Origin: JAJYSO01 sp964586655
GTDB lineage: Bacteria > Bacteroidota > Bacteroidia > Flavobacteriales > Flavobacteriaceae
NCBI GenBank assembly: GCA_964586655.1
Contig: CAZPGY010000002.1
Span: 124,001 to 188,000 of the forward strand
Length of the DNA stretch: 64,000 nt
Direction: 5' to 3'
Positions within the stretch are counted from its first letter, which is position 1. Each line of letters starts with the position of its first letter. The notes beneath the pieces are model-generated. The model searched no databases. It had not been told where the DNA came from and saw only the letters and a list, made by a program, of their open reading frames with translations. The position numbers and the translations under genes are program-made. Of this stretch, positions 54,284 through 62,951 are shown one piece after another.

Positions 54284-55420
54284 ATGAAAGACACCACCTC
54301 ACTTCAACTTGAAAAAGAGATTGAAGATGCCAAAGATTTTTTGCCCATCATGGGTACAGACTATGTAGAATTTTATGTCAGCAATGCCAAGCAGGCTGCC
54401 CACCATTATCAATCGGCCTGGGGTTTTCAACCAGTAGCCTACAAAGGCTTGGAAACCGGTTCAAAGGATCGAGTTTCTTATGTAGTTCAACAAGATAAAA
54501 TTCGTTTTGTCCTGACCAGTCCATTGGGAAAAGACGGCGACATCAATCGCCACATCAACGAACACGGAGACGGGGTTAAAGTAGTAGCCCTGTGGGTTGA
54601 TGATGCTACAAAATCATGGGAAGAAACCACAAAAAGAGGCGCCAAATCCTATTTAGAACCCGAGACCATTGAAGACGACCATGGGAAAGTGGTTCGATCA
54701 GGGATCTATACCTATGGAGAAACCGTTCATATTTTTGTAGAACGCAAGCAGTATAAAGGAGCTTTTCTGCCCGGCTTTACCGAATGGAATCCTGATTATC
54801 AACCCCCTACCGCCGGACTCAAATATATTGATCACACCGTAGGAAATGTCGATTGGGGAAAAATGAACCAATGGATTGAGTTTTACCGCGATGTCTTAGG
54901 CTTTGGCCAAATTATTTCTTTTGACGACCAGGATATTTCTACTGAATATTCTGCCCTCATGAGTAAGGTAATGGCCAATGGCAACGGGAGAATTAAATTC
55001 CCAATCAATGAGCCTGCAAAAGGTAAAAAGAAATCTCAGATCGAAGAATACCTCGAGTTTTATAATGGTGAAGGAGTTCAGCACCTCGCTTTAGCCACAA
55101 ACGATATCATCAAAACCGTTCGCGAACTACAGCGTCGTGGAGTAGAATTTTTAACCATTCCGTCAAATTATTATGATGATTTGATTGAACGCGTAGGAGA
55201 AATTGATGAAGATGTCGAATCCTTAAAAGAGCTCGGTGTACTTGTCGATGTAGATGACGAAGGTTATTTACTCCAGTTGTTTACCAAACCTTTATCCGTT
55301 CGCCCCACAATGTTTATCGAAGTCATTCAAAGAAAAGGTGCCAAATCCTTTGGAAAAGGAACCTTTAAAGCTCTTTTTGAAGCGATAGAACGCGAACAAC
55401 AGCTAAGAGGAACTTTATAA
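54284..55420 (+). CDS. hpd: 4-hydroxyphenylpyruvate dioxygenase
   Basis: Converts 4-hydroxyphenylpyruvate to homogentisate (378 residues), feeding hmgA. It has two vicinal-oxygen-chelate domains; the iron triad is in YIDHTVGNV (His), GVQHLALAT (His) and FIEVIQRKG (Glu). I start at MKDTTSLQLE; an upstream extension to 54209 has no family match. A terminator lies 105 bp downstream. Confidence 0.94.
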   Translation: MKDTTSLQLEKEIEDAKDFLPIMGTDYVEFYVSNAKQAAHHYQSAWGFQPVAYKGLETGSKDRVSYVVQQDKIRFVLTSPLGKDGDINRHINEHGDGVKVVALWVDDATKSWEETTKRGAKSYLEPETIEDDHGKVVRSGIYTYGETVHIFVERKQYKGAFLPGFTEWNPDYQPPTAGLKYIDHTVGNVDWGKMNQWIEFYRDVLGFGQIISFDDQDISTEYSALMSKVMANGNGRIKFPINEPAKGKKKSQIEEYLEFYNGEGVQHLALATNDIIKTVRELQRRGVEFLTIPSNYYDDLIERVGEIDEDVESLKELGVLVDVDDEGYLLQLFTKPLSVRPTMFIEVIQRKGAKSFGKGTFKALFEAIEREQQLRGTL

Positions 55421-55525
55421 ATTGACCTCAAAATCTTTTAAAGAACAAGTTTGACAACAAAAAAAAGCATTTTCCAATCCACACTCTCAGCTATGGAACT
55501 TGCGTCTTTAAGTCAAACGATAGAC

Positions 55526-55570
55526 AAAAACCCTGTCCACCTCCTTGTGCGATAGGGTTTTTATTTTTTT
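55526..55570 (+). terminator. Terminator of hpd
   Basis: AAAAACCCTGTC pairs with GATAGGGTTTTT (one G-U pair) around a 13-nt loop and runs into ATTTTTTT. Confidence 0.75.
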
Positions 55571-55610
55571 ATCTTTGGTTTGATAATTGCAGACTGTTCT
55601 ACATTAACAT

Positions 55611-55800
55611 ACGTCAAACCAGCAAACAATCGGGGATTGACAAAGATCTCTAACAAAATAAGCCCCTGGTTTGGACGTTATAACCCCAAAGGGACGGATG
55701 AATTAGTTCAAAAAATTACAGAATAAATATCGGACTAATCCATAAGCCTTTTGGGTATCATATTCCCCTTTTACCGGGAATTGCCTTAAAAAAATAACAA
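55611..55800 (+). promoter_or_regulatory. Structured upstream region of the DUF3108 gene
   Basis: In the gap 55421-55802, ACGTCAAACCAG (55611-55622) pairs with CTGGTTTGGACGT (55666-55678) with one bulge, with GGGG/CCCC inside. A further stem ATTCCC/GGGAAT stands about 20 nt before the ATG. It may be a leader RNA or a second terminator; no known riboswitch is recognised. Confidence 0.35.
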
Positions 55801-55802
55801 CT

Positions 55803-56576
55803 ATGAAAAAAATATTTTTTGTTCTTGCTTTTACCCTATCTTTTCAACTCATTTCAGCTCAAACCCAAACCTACCAGGGAGGCGAATGGCTCAAATTTAG
55901 AGTACACTACGGCTGGTTTAACGCCTCTTTTGCCACGCTATCTGTAGCAGAAGGAAAAGTAGGCTCCACCCCGGTCTATCGCGTGGTAGGAAAAGGGGAA
56001 TCTACCGGCTTATTAGATCTTTTTTACAAAGTAGATGACACCTACAAATCGGTAATCAACCAAGAAACCGGCCTACCTTACAAATTTACCAGAGACATCA
56101 ACGAGGGAGGCTACACCAAACATAAGATCATCTACTACAACCAAAAAAAACACACTGCCAAGGTGCGCGACTTGAAGCATGGCAGTGTAGATCACTTTAA
56201 TACAGCCCCCAAAGTACAAGACATGATTTCTGTACTTTATTACATCAGAAACCACGCTGAATCACATTTTGATGAAAAAGGGGACAGTTTTATTGTGAAT
56301 ATGTTCTTTGATAATGAGAATTATAAATTTAAAACCGTATATTTGGGCACCGAAACCATAAAAACCAAGTTTGGCAAAGTAAAATGCCTCAAACTTAGAC
56401 CCTATGTACAGGCGGGGCGTGTTTTTGAAGGGAAAGAAAGCCTGACGGTATGGATTTCTGCCGATAAAAACAAAATCCCCATAAGGATTGAAGCAAAATT
56501 GGCAGTCGGAAGTATTACCGCCGATCTCGATGCCTACAAAGGATTGAAATACCCTTTTAAAATTATCATGAGATAA
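55803..56576 (+). CDS. DUF3108 exported protein
   Basis: A 257-residue secreted protein with a signal peptide ending at about residue 20 (LISAQ). The DUF3108 body is visible in GGEWLKFRVHYGWFNASFATL, STGLLDLFYKVDDTYKSVI and KFGKVKCLKLRPYVQ. The family is widespread in Bacteroidota and of unknown function, perhaps binding lipids in the envelope. It lies 49 bp upstream of an M23 peptidase, so a shared cell-wall role is plausible. Confidence 0.85.
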   Translation: MKKIFFVLAFTLSFQLISAQTQTYQGGEWLKFRVHYGWFNASFATLSVAEGKVGSTPVYRVVGKGESTGLLDLFYKVDDTYKSVINQETGLPYKFTRDINEGGYTKHKIIYYNQKKHTAKVRDLKHGSVDHFNTAPKVQDMISVLYYIRNHAESHFDEKGDSFIVNMFFDNENYKFKTVYLGTETIKTKFGKVKCLKLRPYVQAGRVFEGKESLTVWISADKNKIPIRIEAKLAVGSITADLDAYKGLKYPFKIIMR

Positions 56577-56625
56577 ACGACGTCGCGCACGGAGAAAATT
56601 AAAATTAATTGCTAAAACTCATCCC

Positions 56626-57936
56626 TTGAAAAGACTGTCAATAGCTATTATCTTTAGTTTTTGTGCGCTCAGTTTTATCTCGTGCCACAACAAGAAAGAC
56701 AAGAAAAAAGAAACCGCCAAAGCCTCCCTTGAAGTTTCAAAACCTACTGTGCCACAGACTGCTTATGGTTTCAATTTAAGTCAATATGAATTGGTTCGTG
56801 ACACTGTAAAATCAGGAGATACTTTTGGCAAAATCATGGGCAAACACGGGGTTTCAATCGGGGAAACATTTCAAATTACCCACCAAATCAATGACAGCCT
56901 CTTTGACACCAAAAAGATAATTCTCGGAAAACCCTATATCATCGTTAAGGATCGTGCAGATTCCAGTGGAATCAGGGCCTTCGTCTATATCAAAGACAAG
57001 ATTAACTACAGTGTAATCAACCTGTCCGATTCCATTTGGGTTGAAAATAAAAAGAAACCGGTTACCACCAAACAAAAAGTTATTGCCGGAATCATCAACT
57101 CCTCACTCTCTGAGGCCATGATGAAAAAAGGCGCCGGTATCTCCCTAATTCAAGAACTCGAAAACATCTTTCAGTGGAAAATTGACTTTTTCCGTATTCA
57201 GAAAGGTGATATCTTTAAAGTGATTTACAACATCAATTATGTTGATGACACCGTATATGCCGGTATCAAAAATATTGATGCGGCAGAATTTATCCATTAC
57301 GGCGACCCGTATTATGCTTTTCGTTTTGGAGAAGATGCGGAAAATGGTGCGCCCAATTTCTATAGCGATTCCGCAAAAACCTTGGAAAGCTTTTTCCTTA
57401 AATCGCCCATCAAGTTTGCCACCATCACTTCTCCCTATCAAAAGCGAAGATTCCACCCTGTCCTTCACCGTTGGATGTCTCACTTGGGAACAGATTATGC
57501 CGCCCCTGCCGGCACTCCCATCCACGTTACCGCCGATGGGGTAGTAATTGCTTCAAGGTATACCAAATACAACGGCAATTATGTAAAAGTACGTCACAAC
57601 AGTAAATATACCACCCAATATTTACACATGTCAAAACGCTTGGTTAGCCGTGGTGAACACGTAGCCCAAGGCGAGGTTATCGGCTTGGTGGGGCAGACCG
57701 GGTTGGCCACCGGGCCGCACGTTTGTTACCGTTTTTGGGTAAATGGCCGACAAGTCGATCCTTATCAACAAGATTTGCCCAGCGGCGAGCCCCTACCCGA
57801 TTCGCTTAAAGCAGAATTTTATCAACACATCAACCCGTTAAAACAAAAGCTGCAGAACATTTCGGTAGAAAAACCCAAGAAACAAGAAAACCTGGCCAGC
57901 GTTATTTTTGAAGAAGACCTTATCTCAACCCCCTAA
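56626..57936 (+). CDS. M23-family peptidase-like lipoprotein
   Basis: A 436-residue envelope protein: lipobox FISC (Cys20), a LysM/OapA-like domain (VKSGDTFGKIMGKHGVS, about residues 62-100) and a C-terminal LytM/M23 domain. The zinc motif HxxxD is in HLGTDYAAP and the third site in TQYLHMS, but the HxH motif reads GPHVCYRF, so the second His ligand is Cys. Cys may still bind zinc; otherwise the protein could be an EnvC-like activator. It starts with TTG at 56626 and is followed after 8 bp by a small membrane gene. Confidence 0.88.
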   Translation: MKRLSIAIIFSFCALSFISCHNKKDKKKETAKASLEVSKPTVPQTAYGFNLSQYELVRDTVKSGDTFGKIMGKHGVSIGETFQITHQINDSLFDTKKIILGKPYIIVKDRADSSGIRAFVYIKDKINYSVINLSDSIWVENKKKPVTTKQKVIAGIINSSLSEAMMKKGAGISLIQELENIFQWKIDFFRIQKGDIFKVIYNINYVDDTVYAGIKNIDAAEFIHYGDPYYAFRFGEDAENGAPNFYSDSAKTLESFFLKSPIKFATITSPYQKRRFHPVLHRWMSHLGTDYAAPAGTPIHVTADGVVIASRYTKYNGNYVKVRHNSKYTTQYLHMSKRLVSRGEHVAQGEVIGLVGQTGLATGPHVCYRFWVNGRQVDPYQQDLPSGEPLPDSLKAEFYQHINPLKQKLQNISVEKPKKQENLASVIFEEDLISTP

Positions 57937-57944
57937 AAACAACT

Positions 57945-58385
57945 ATGTACACTGCTGTTCAACACCTTCATTCTTATTGGGCTTATTTAGTTATAGCCCT
58001 AATTATCATTGCCGTCATCAACTCTTTGGTCGGCTGGATTGGTAAGCGCGCTTACCTTGCTCGAGATTTGAGAATTTCCCTTTTTACGCTTATTGTAACC
58101 CATATTCAAATTCTAATTGGCATCATTCTATTCTTCGTCTCTCCTATGGTCGGCTGGTTCAACTCCAATGTAGAGACCGCTTCTATCATGAAAAATGAAA
58201 CAATGCGTCTATACAGCCTGGAACACCCCCTAACCATGATCATAGCCGTAGTCTTGATCACCATAGGCTTCTCCAAACACAAGAAGAAAATTGAATCAAA
58301 ATCCAAATTCAAAACTATTTTCATCTTTTACGGCATTGCCGCTGTGCTTGCTTTGGCCATGATTCCTTGGAACAACTGGTTCTAA
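57945..58385 (+). CDS. Small four-helix membrane protein, cytochrome-b-like
   Basis: A 146-residue membrane protein with four hydrophobic helices. His residues lie near helix ends (QHLHSYWAYL, VTHIQILIGI, LEHPLTMII), which could bind heme, and flavobacterial homologues are often called cytochrome B. No proof of heme binding can be read. It follows the M23 gene by 8 bp. Confidence 0.75.
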   Translation: MYTAVQHLHSYWAYLVIALIIIAVINSLVGWIGKRAYLARDLRISLFTLIVTHIQILIGIILFFVSPMVGWFNSNVETASIMKNETMRLYSLEHPLTMIIAVVLITIGFSKHKKKIESKSKFKTIFIFYGIAAVLALAMIPWNNWF

Positions 58386-58423
58386 AACAATTCCTTTTAT
58401 ACCGATTTGTTTTTGACATAATC

Positions 58424-58449
58424 CTTGTATAAACTTGTACAGTCTTGTA
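58424..58449. promoter_or_regulatory. Three CTTGTA hexamers at 10-bp spacing before nhaC
   Basis: CTTGTA begins at 58424, 58434 and 58444, one helical turn apart, 43-68 bp before the nhaC ATG. This phasing suggests a binding site for a regulator or overlapping -33 elements. Confidence 0.4.
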
Positions 58450-58491
58450 AAAAATCGTAATATTAACACAATATTATAAGCTGCAAGTTTA

Positions 58492-59964
58492 ATGCCCGAA
58501 TCCCCAAAGAAAACACCATCACTCCATTCCAATAAAACCAATATTTCTCTTTGGGGAGCACTCATTCCGGTTATCACTTTAATCCTCCTGTTGACTTTTA
58601 ACGTGCAGGTTTTCGGTGCTGATTCCTTGGCCGGTTCCAGTCAGTTTGTACTCCTCATCGGAGCGGCCATTGCGGCCATAATAGGATTTCGTCTTCACAT
58701 TTCATACAAAGAAATGATTCGTGGCGTGGCCAAAAACATCAGCGCCATTACGGAACCCATTTTGATTTTATTTATGGTAGGCGGACTGGCGGGCACTTGG
58801 ATGATGAGTGGAATTATTCCCACCATGATTTTTTATGGAATGCAAGTGCTCAATCCCACCATATTTTTAGCGGCTTCGGTTGTCATTTGCTGTGTCATTT
58901 CCTTGGCCACCGGTAGCAGTTGGACCACCTCAGCCACCGTGGGAATTGCACTTATCGGTATTGCTGAAGCACTTGGCATTTCGGCTCCCATGGCTGCCGG
59001 CGCCATCCTTTCAGGCGCCTATTTTGGCGACAAAATATCTCCCTTGAGTGACACGACCAATCTGGCGCCGGCCATGGCAGGAACCGGGCTCTTTACCCAT
59101 ATCCGCTATATGCTCATCACCACCGTACCCACCATCATCATTACACTGCTTATTTTTATCGGAATCGGGATTTTTACGGATACAGCCGGCATCGCAGATC
59201 CAAAAGAAATTATGGGGGTCATTCAACAAACCTACCACATCACTCCTTGGCTTTTTATCGTTCCTTTGTTTGTCATCATTCTTATTATAAAAAAAACACC
59301 GCCCCTAATTGCCCTCTTGGCCGGAACCCTGCTGGGAGCCGTAGCTGCTTTAATATTTCAACCTCAGATTATTGCCGATATTGCCGGTGTAAAAAACCTC
59401 GATTTCCGTTCGGGATATGAAGGCATTCTTAAAACCATCACGGTGAGCACCTCAGTAACTACCGAAAGCGCTGCACTAAATGACTTGTTTGAATCCGGTG
59501 GAATGGCGGGCATGTTGTCAACCGTCTGGCTAATCATTTGCGCAATGGTCTTTGGCGGGATCATGGAAATCATAGGCGCATTACACAAAATAAGCGCATC
59601 ATTGCTCAGCCTCGTTCATTCCACTTTCGGACTTTTTGCCAGCACCACCGCCAGCTGTATCGTGGTTAACGCAACCGCCTCAGACCAATACCTGGCCATT
59701 GTTGTGCCCGGAAAAATGTTTTCTGAAGCTTTTAAAGACAAAAAACTGGCGCCGGAAAACCTGAGCCGCACTTTGGAAGATTCAGGTACGGTCACCGCCA
59801 TTCTTTTCCCATGGAATACAGGCGGCGCCTATCAAAGCGGCGTTCTTGGCGTGCCGACCACCGAATATATTTTCTACGCTTTCTTCAACTACCTAAGTCC
59901 GATAGTAAGTCTTAGTATTGCTGCATTGGGATATAAAATACGTCAGCTAAAAGACGCCCGTTAA
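58492..59964 (+). CDS. nhaC: Na+/H+ antiporter NhaC
   Basis: A 490-residue NhaC-family antiporter with about 12 membrane helices. Family signatures are SLATGSSWTTSATVGIAL, GAYFGDKISPLSDTTNLAP and LFPWNTGGAYQSGVLGVPT. Acidic residues in GDKISPLSDTTNLA are expected in ion binding. It differs from NhaD in family and probably in pH or salt range. Confidence 0.93.
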   Translation: MPESPKKTPSLHSNKTNISLWGALIPVITLILLLTFNVQVFGADSLAGSSQFVLLIGAAIAAIIGFRLHISYKEMIRGVAKNISAITEPILILFMVGGLAGTWMMSGIIPTMIFYGMQVLNPTIFLAASVVICCVISLATGSSWTTSATVGIALIGIAEALGISAPMAAGAILSGAYFGDKISPLSDTTNLAPAMAGTGLFTHIRYMLITTVPTIIITLLIFIGIGIFTDTAGIADPKEIMGVIQQTYHITPWLFIVPLFVIILIIKKTPPLIALLAGTLLGAVAALIFQPQIIADIAGVKNLDFRSGYEGILKTITVSTSVTTESAALNDLFESGGMAGMLSTVWLIICAMVFGGIMEIIGALHKISASLLSLVHSTFGLFASTTASCIVVNATASDQYLAIVVPGKMFSEAFKDKKLAPENLSRTLEDSGTVTAILFPWNTGGAYQSGVLGVPTTEYIFYAFFNYLSPIVSLSIAALGYKIRQLKDAR

Positions 59965-60026
59965 GTCCAAGGAATTTTGACTGTTTTTATTGAGCAAATA
60001 TTAAGAAAAAATAGCCCCTTTTCCCT

Positions 60027-60034
60027 TAATTTTG
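60027..60034 (+). promoter_or_regulatory. -7 element of bshB1
   Basis: TAATTTTG fits TAnnTTTG, 42 nt before the ATG. Confidence 0.5.
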
Positions 60035-60076
60035 TTGCAGATTCAGAAAAAACAAATAGCCTTATAAAAACAAATT

Positions 60077-60793
60077 ATGAAATTAGATATCATAGCCATT
60101 GGCGCACATCCTGACGATGTGGAATTGGGTTGTGCCGGCACTTTGGCCAAAGAAATTGCCAACGGAAAAAAAGTAGGAATTATCGACCTGACTCGAGGAG
60201 AGCTCGGCACACGAGGCACTGCAGAAATACGCGATCAGGAAGCTGCCGACGCCGCTAAGATCCTCGGCGTACAGGTGCGTGAAAACATGAAATTTCGCGA
60301 TGGCTTTTTCGTCAACAACGAAGCCCATCAAATCGCCCTCATAAAAAAGATTAGACAATACCAACCCGATGTGGTTTTGTGCAATGCCATAGACGACCGA
60401 CATAAAGACCATGGAAAAGGGAGTGAATTGGCCAGCGCAGCATGCTTTTTAAGCGGATTAAAACGCATTGAAACCACGCTGAATGGTGAAAAACAAGAAA
60501 AATGGCGACCCCGCCATGTATTACACTACATTCAATGGAAAGATCTTAAACCCGACCTTGTTATTGATGTTTCCGGCTTTATGGATCAAAAAATGGAAGC
60601 GGTCAAAGCTTATAAATCTCAGTTTTATGACCCCAACAGCAAAGAACCTTCAACCCCAATATCTGACGTAAATTTCTTTGAAAGCGTTCGATATCGCGCC
60701 CAAAATCTGGGAAGATTGGTATTTACAGACTACGCAGAAGGCTATACCACCGAGCGTTATCCCGCTTTAAACTCTGTTTTCGATTTGGTGTAA
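60077..60793 (+). CDS. bshB1: Bacillithiol biosynthesis deacetylase BshB1
   Basis: Zinc-dependent deacetylase (238 residues) that removes acetyl from GlcNAc-malate in bacillithiol synthesis. The LmbE/PIG-L motif GAHPDDVELGC has zinc ligands His11 and Asp14; NAIDDRHKDHGKG holds the distal His, and RGELGTRGT is typical of BshB1. The tRNA-His gene begins 51 bp downstream with its own promoter. Confidence 0.92.
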   Translation: MKLDIIAIGAHPDDVELGCAGTLAKEIANGKKVGIIDLTRGELGTRGTAEIRDQEAADAAKILGVQVRENMKFRDGFFVNNEAHQIALIKKIRQYQPDVVLCNAIDDRHKDHGKGSELASAACFLSGLKRIETTLNGEKQEKWRPRHVLHYIQWKDLKPDLVIDVSGFMDQKMEAVKAYKSQFYDPNSKEPSTPISDVNFFESVRYRAQNLGRLVFTDYAEGYTTERYPALNSVFDLV

Positions 60794-60800
60794 AAAAAGT

Positions 60801-60830
60801 TTTGGAAATTAACCGAATTGGTTAAATTTG
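60801..60830 (+). promoter_or_regulatory. Promoter of tRNA-His
   Basis: TTTG (60801-60804) and TAAATTTG (60823-60830), 18 bp apart, match the Bacteroidota -33/-7 pattern just before the tRNA. Confidence 0.65.
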
Positions 60831-60843
60831 CCTTCGCAAAAAT

Positions 60844-60918
60844 GGTGGATGTAGCTCAGTTGGTTAGAGCGCCTGGTTGTGGTCCAGGAGGTCGTCGGTT
60901 CGAGCCCGATCTTCCACC
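60844..60918 (+). tRNA. tRNA-His (GTG anticodon)
   Basis: Full cloverleaf: anticodon stem CCTGG/CCAGG around TTGTGGT (anticodon GTG), T arm GTCGG-TTCGAGC-CCGAT, and the extra 5' G (60844) that opposes C73, the identity element for HisRS. Acceptor position 6:67 is a U-U mismatch. CCA is not encoded (the sequence continues CCT). Confidence 0.96.
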
Positions 60919-60921
60919 CCT

Positions 60922-60956
60922 AAAAATCCTTTCCTTCAACAAGAAAGGATTTTTTT
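60922..60956 (+). terminator. Terminator of tRNA-His
   Basis: AAAATCCTTTC pairs with GAAAGGATTTT around a 9-nt loop and ends in a T tract, right after the tRNA. Confidence 0.8.
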
Positions 60957-61006
60957 ATTTATATAAAAAGCATCCTAATCAACGACCTCCACAGGTAGGC
61001 TTTCTA

Positions 61007-61054
61007 ATAACAAAAGCCGGTATGGTTTATACGCCACACCGACTTTTGTTTTAT
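61007..61054. terminator. Long hairpin, terminator for the minus-strand gene
   Basis: A stem of about 19 bp with few mismatches (61007-61025 with 61034-61054), loop TTTATACG. On the minus strand it follows the small lipoprotein gene and ends CTTTTGTTATT. Confidence 0.7.
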
Positions 61055-61080
61055 AATTTGATGTCTTATCAGAAAACTTT

Positions 61081-61557
61081 TTAGTGAGCGGGATGCCCAT
61101 CTATCATTTTTGGTTCCTCATCTTTAGGTGGTTTTTTGGTCATCCAGATACTATCTTTTTCATACCAGATGTATCGCGGTTTATCGTCTACTTTATGAAT
61201 CTTTCTGTTTACAGCTTCAAAGGAATTGCCATCCCACTTCATAAAAGTATCGACATCATATTTCTTACCGTTTTTACCCTTGAAATCAGAACAAATAAAG
61301 TAAACACTATCTCCCATGTGAGAAAATTTGTCTTTGTGCACCTTCACCAGTTTTAAATACAACTGTCGATTGGCTACAGAATCGTACAACTCAAGATAAC
61401 CGTCATTTTGCTTCTGTTCTTTTTCAATATAAGCCTTGACGTCCTTGATCAATTCAGCCTTTGTCGGTTTTTGTTCTTGGTTACAGGACACTGCGGCGGC
61501 GATTAACAATCCGGCCACCAGATAGACTTTTAAGCCTCCAATAAAATTAAATAGCAT
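61081..61557 (-). CDS. Small predicted lipoprotein, unrecognised
   Basis: A 158-residue protein with a hydrophobic N-terminus and a lipobox-like AAAVSC (Cys25). The mature part (KPTKAELIKDVKAYIEKEQK, YDVDTFMKWDGNSFEAV, YIWYEKDSIWMTKKP) is charged and beta-prone, without a domain I can name. It is flanked by tRNA-His on the other strand and by the M28 peptidase 180 bp upstream on the same strand. Confidence 0.72.
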   Translation of the reverse strand: MLFNFIGGLKVYLVAGLLIAAAVSCNQEQKPTKAELIKDVKAYIEKEQKQNDGYLELYDSVANRQLYLKLVKVHKDKFSHMGDSVYFICSDFKGKNGKKYDVDTFMKWDGNSFEAVNRKIHKVDDKPRYIWYEKDSIWMTKKPPKDEEPKMIDGHPAH

Positions 61558-61737
61558 AGAATAGGTTTTATAAATCTCTATTTAGCCGCCGAGACCCACT
61601 CCTTTACAGCTGCTTTAGCAGTAGATCGACAAGGGTAAGGATGCCTCGACAAGCGGGAACAAAATTATAAAATAATAACTAAAATCAGGGTTTCTATATG
61701 AAAAACATCACCCAAATATCGTCTCTATAAATTATCC

Positions 61738-62742
61738 TTAGTGTTGATCTACTTTTAGCGCCTTATCTCGGTTTGCAATCTCCCAAGCGGTATAGAAAAT
61801 TAATTTTGCCCGCTTGGTCAGCAAGTCATATTCAATTTTATCGGCGGTATCGGTAGGCTTGTGATAGTCTTCATGAAGACCGCTAAAGAAAAAAGCCACC
61901 GGAATATTGTGTTTGGCAAAATTGTAATGATCGCTGCGATAATACAGTCGCAAAGGATCATCTTCTGCATTGTATTTATAATCCAAACTCAGCTTGGTGT
62001 GTTTAGCATTTTGCTGATTGATGATGCTGTCTAAAGTCGAGCTCAAGCGTTTGCTCCCGATAAGATAAATATATTCCGGATTGCTCTGATGGGCCTCATC
62101 AATGCGACCAATCATATCAATATTCAGATCTACAATCGTATTTTCTAAAGGGAATACCGGATGTTGCGTATAGTATTTTGATCCGAACAAACCTTCTTCT
62201 TCTCCGGTAAAATGTAGCAACAGGATGCTGCGTTTAGGTCGATGTCCTTCCGTAGCTGCCTTTTTAAAAGCCTTGGCAATCTGCATAACAGTCACCGTTC
62301 CGGAAGCATCGTCATCAGCACCGTGATACACCTGGCCGTTTTTGGTGCCCACATGATCGTAATGAGCCGAAATTACCACCACTTGTTCAGGGAATTGACT
62401 TCCTTTAATCAGCGCCAACACATTTTCACTGGATTTGAGCTGGTAATCAAAAAAACTCGATGGAATGTTCTGAAAATAAACAGTATCTCCAAGGGGAGAA
62501 GAAATATTGAGGCCTTGGTAATAATTTTTTAAATACTGCGCTGCTTTTTTCTGCCCCGGTTCCCCGGTCAACCGGCCGCGAAATTCATCTGAAGCCAATT
62601 TATACAGATGACTCTTAAGCTCATCGGTTTGAATATATTGGGCATATTGCTGTGCCGTCTTTTCGTTTAACAATTGGCCTTTTGGAGTATTGCAACTCAC
62701 AAAACCCACCAAGATCCATAAAATAAGGCTTACTTTCTTCAT
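61738..62742 (-). CDS. M28-family zinc aminopeptidase
   Basis: An exported 334-residue M28 peptidase (lipobox-like FVSC near residue 17). All five zinc ligands are seen: His in SAHYDHVG, bridging Asp in GADDDASG, catalytic Glu-Glu in FTGEEEGLFGS, Asp in LNIDMIGR and His in LHEDYHKPTDT. It likely degrades peptides at the envelope. It is divergent from fabH; the 209-bp gap between them holds no gene. Confidence 0.9.
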   Translation of the reverse strand: MKKVSLILWILVGFVSCNTPKGQLLNEKTAQQYAQYIQTDELKSHLYKLASDEFRGRLTGEPGQKKAAQYLKNYYQGLNISSPLGDTVYFQNIPSSFFDYQLKSSENVLALIKGSQFPEQVVVISAHYDHVGTKNGQVYHGADDDASGTVTVMQIAKAFKKAATEGHRPKRSILLLHFTGEEEGLFGSKYYTQHPVFPLENTIVDLNIDMIGRIDEAHQSNPEYIYLIGSKRLSSTLDSIINQQNAKHTKLSLDYKYNAEDDPLRLYYRSDHYNFAKHNIPVAFFFSGLHEDYHKPTDTADKIEYDLLTKRAKLIFYTAWEIANRDKALKVDQH

Positions 62743-62951
62743 AAATTTATGTTTTTTAGAGTGCGGTCAATATAACGCCAATAATCAAAAAAATAATGTT
62801 ACAACCAAAAAAATATGAAAAACACGAATGAAGTTTTTATTTACCGGAATAAACCACAACCTATATGGCAAGGAATTTACAGATTTACGCCCTTGACCGA
62901 AAGACTATTATTCAATAATCTGTATATTGCTATCCTAAAAAACAACTAACT

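Noticed and set aside
60818..61084. An 88-codon open frame starting MVKFAFAKMVDVAQLVRAPG
   Set aside because: It is the well-known spurious translation of a tRNA gene; the tRNA-His cloverleaf and terminator explain the sequence.
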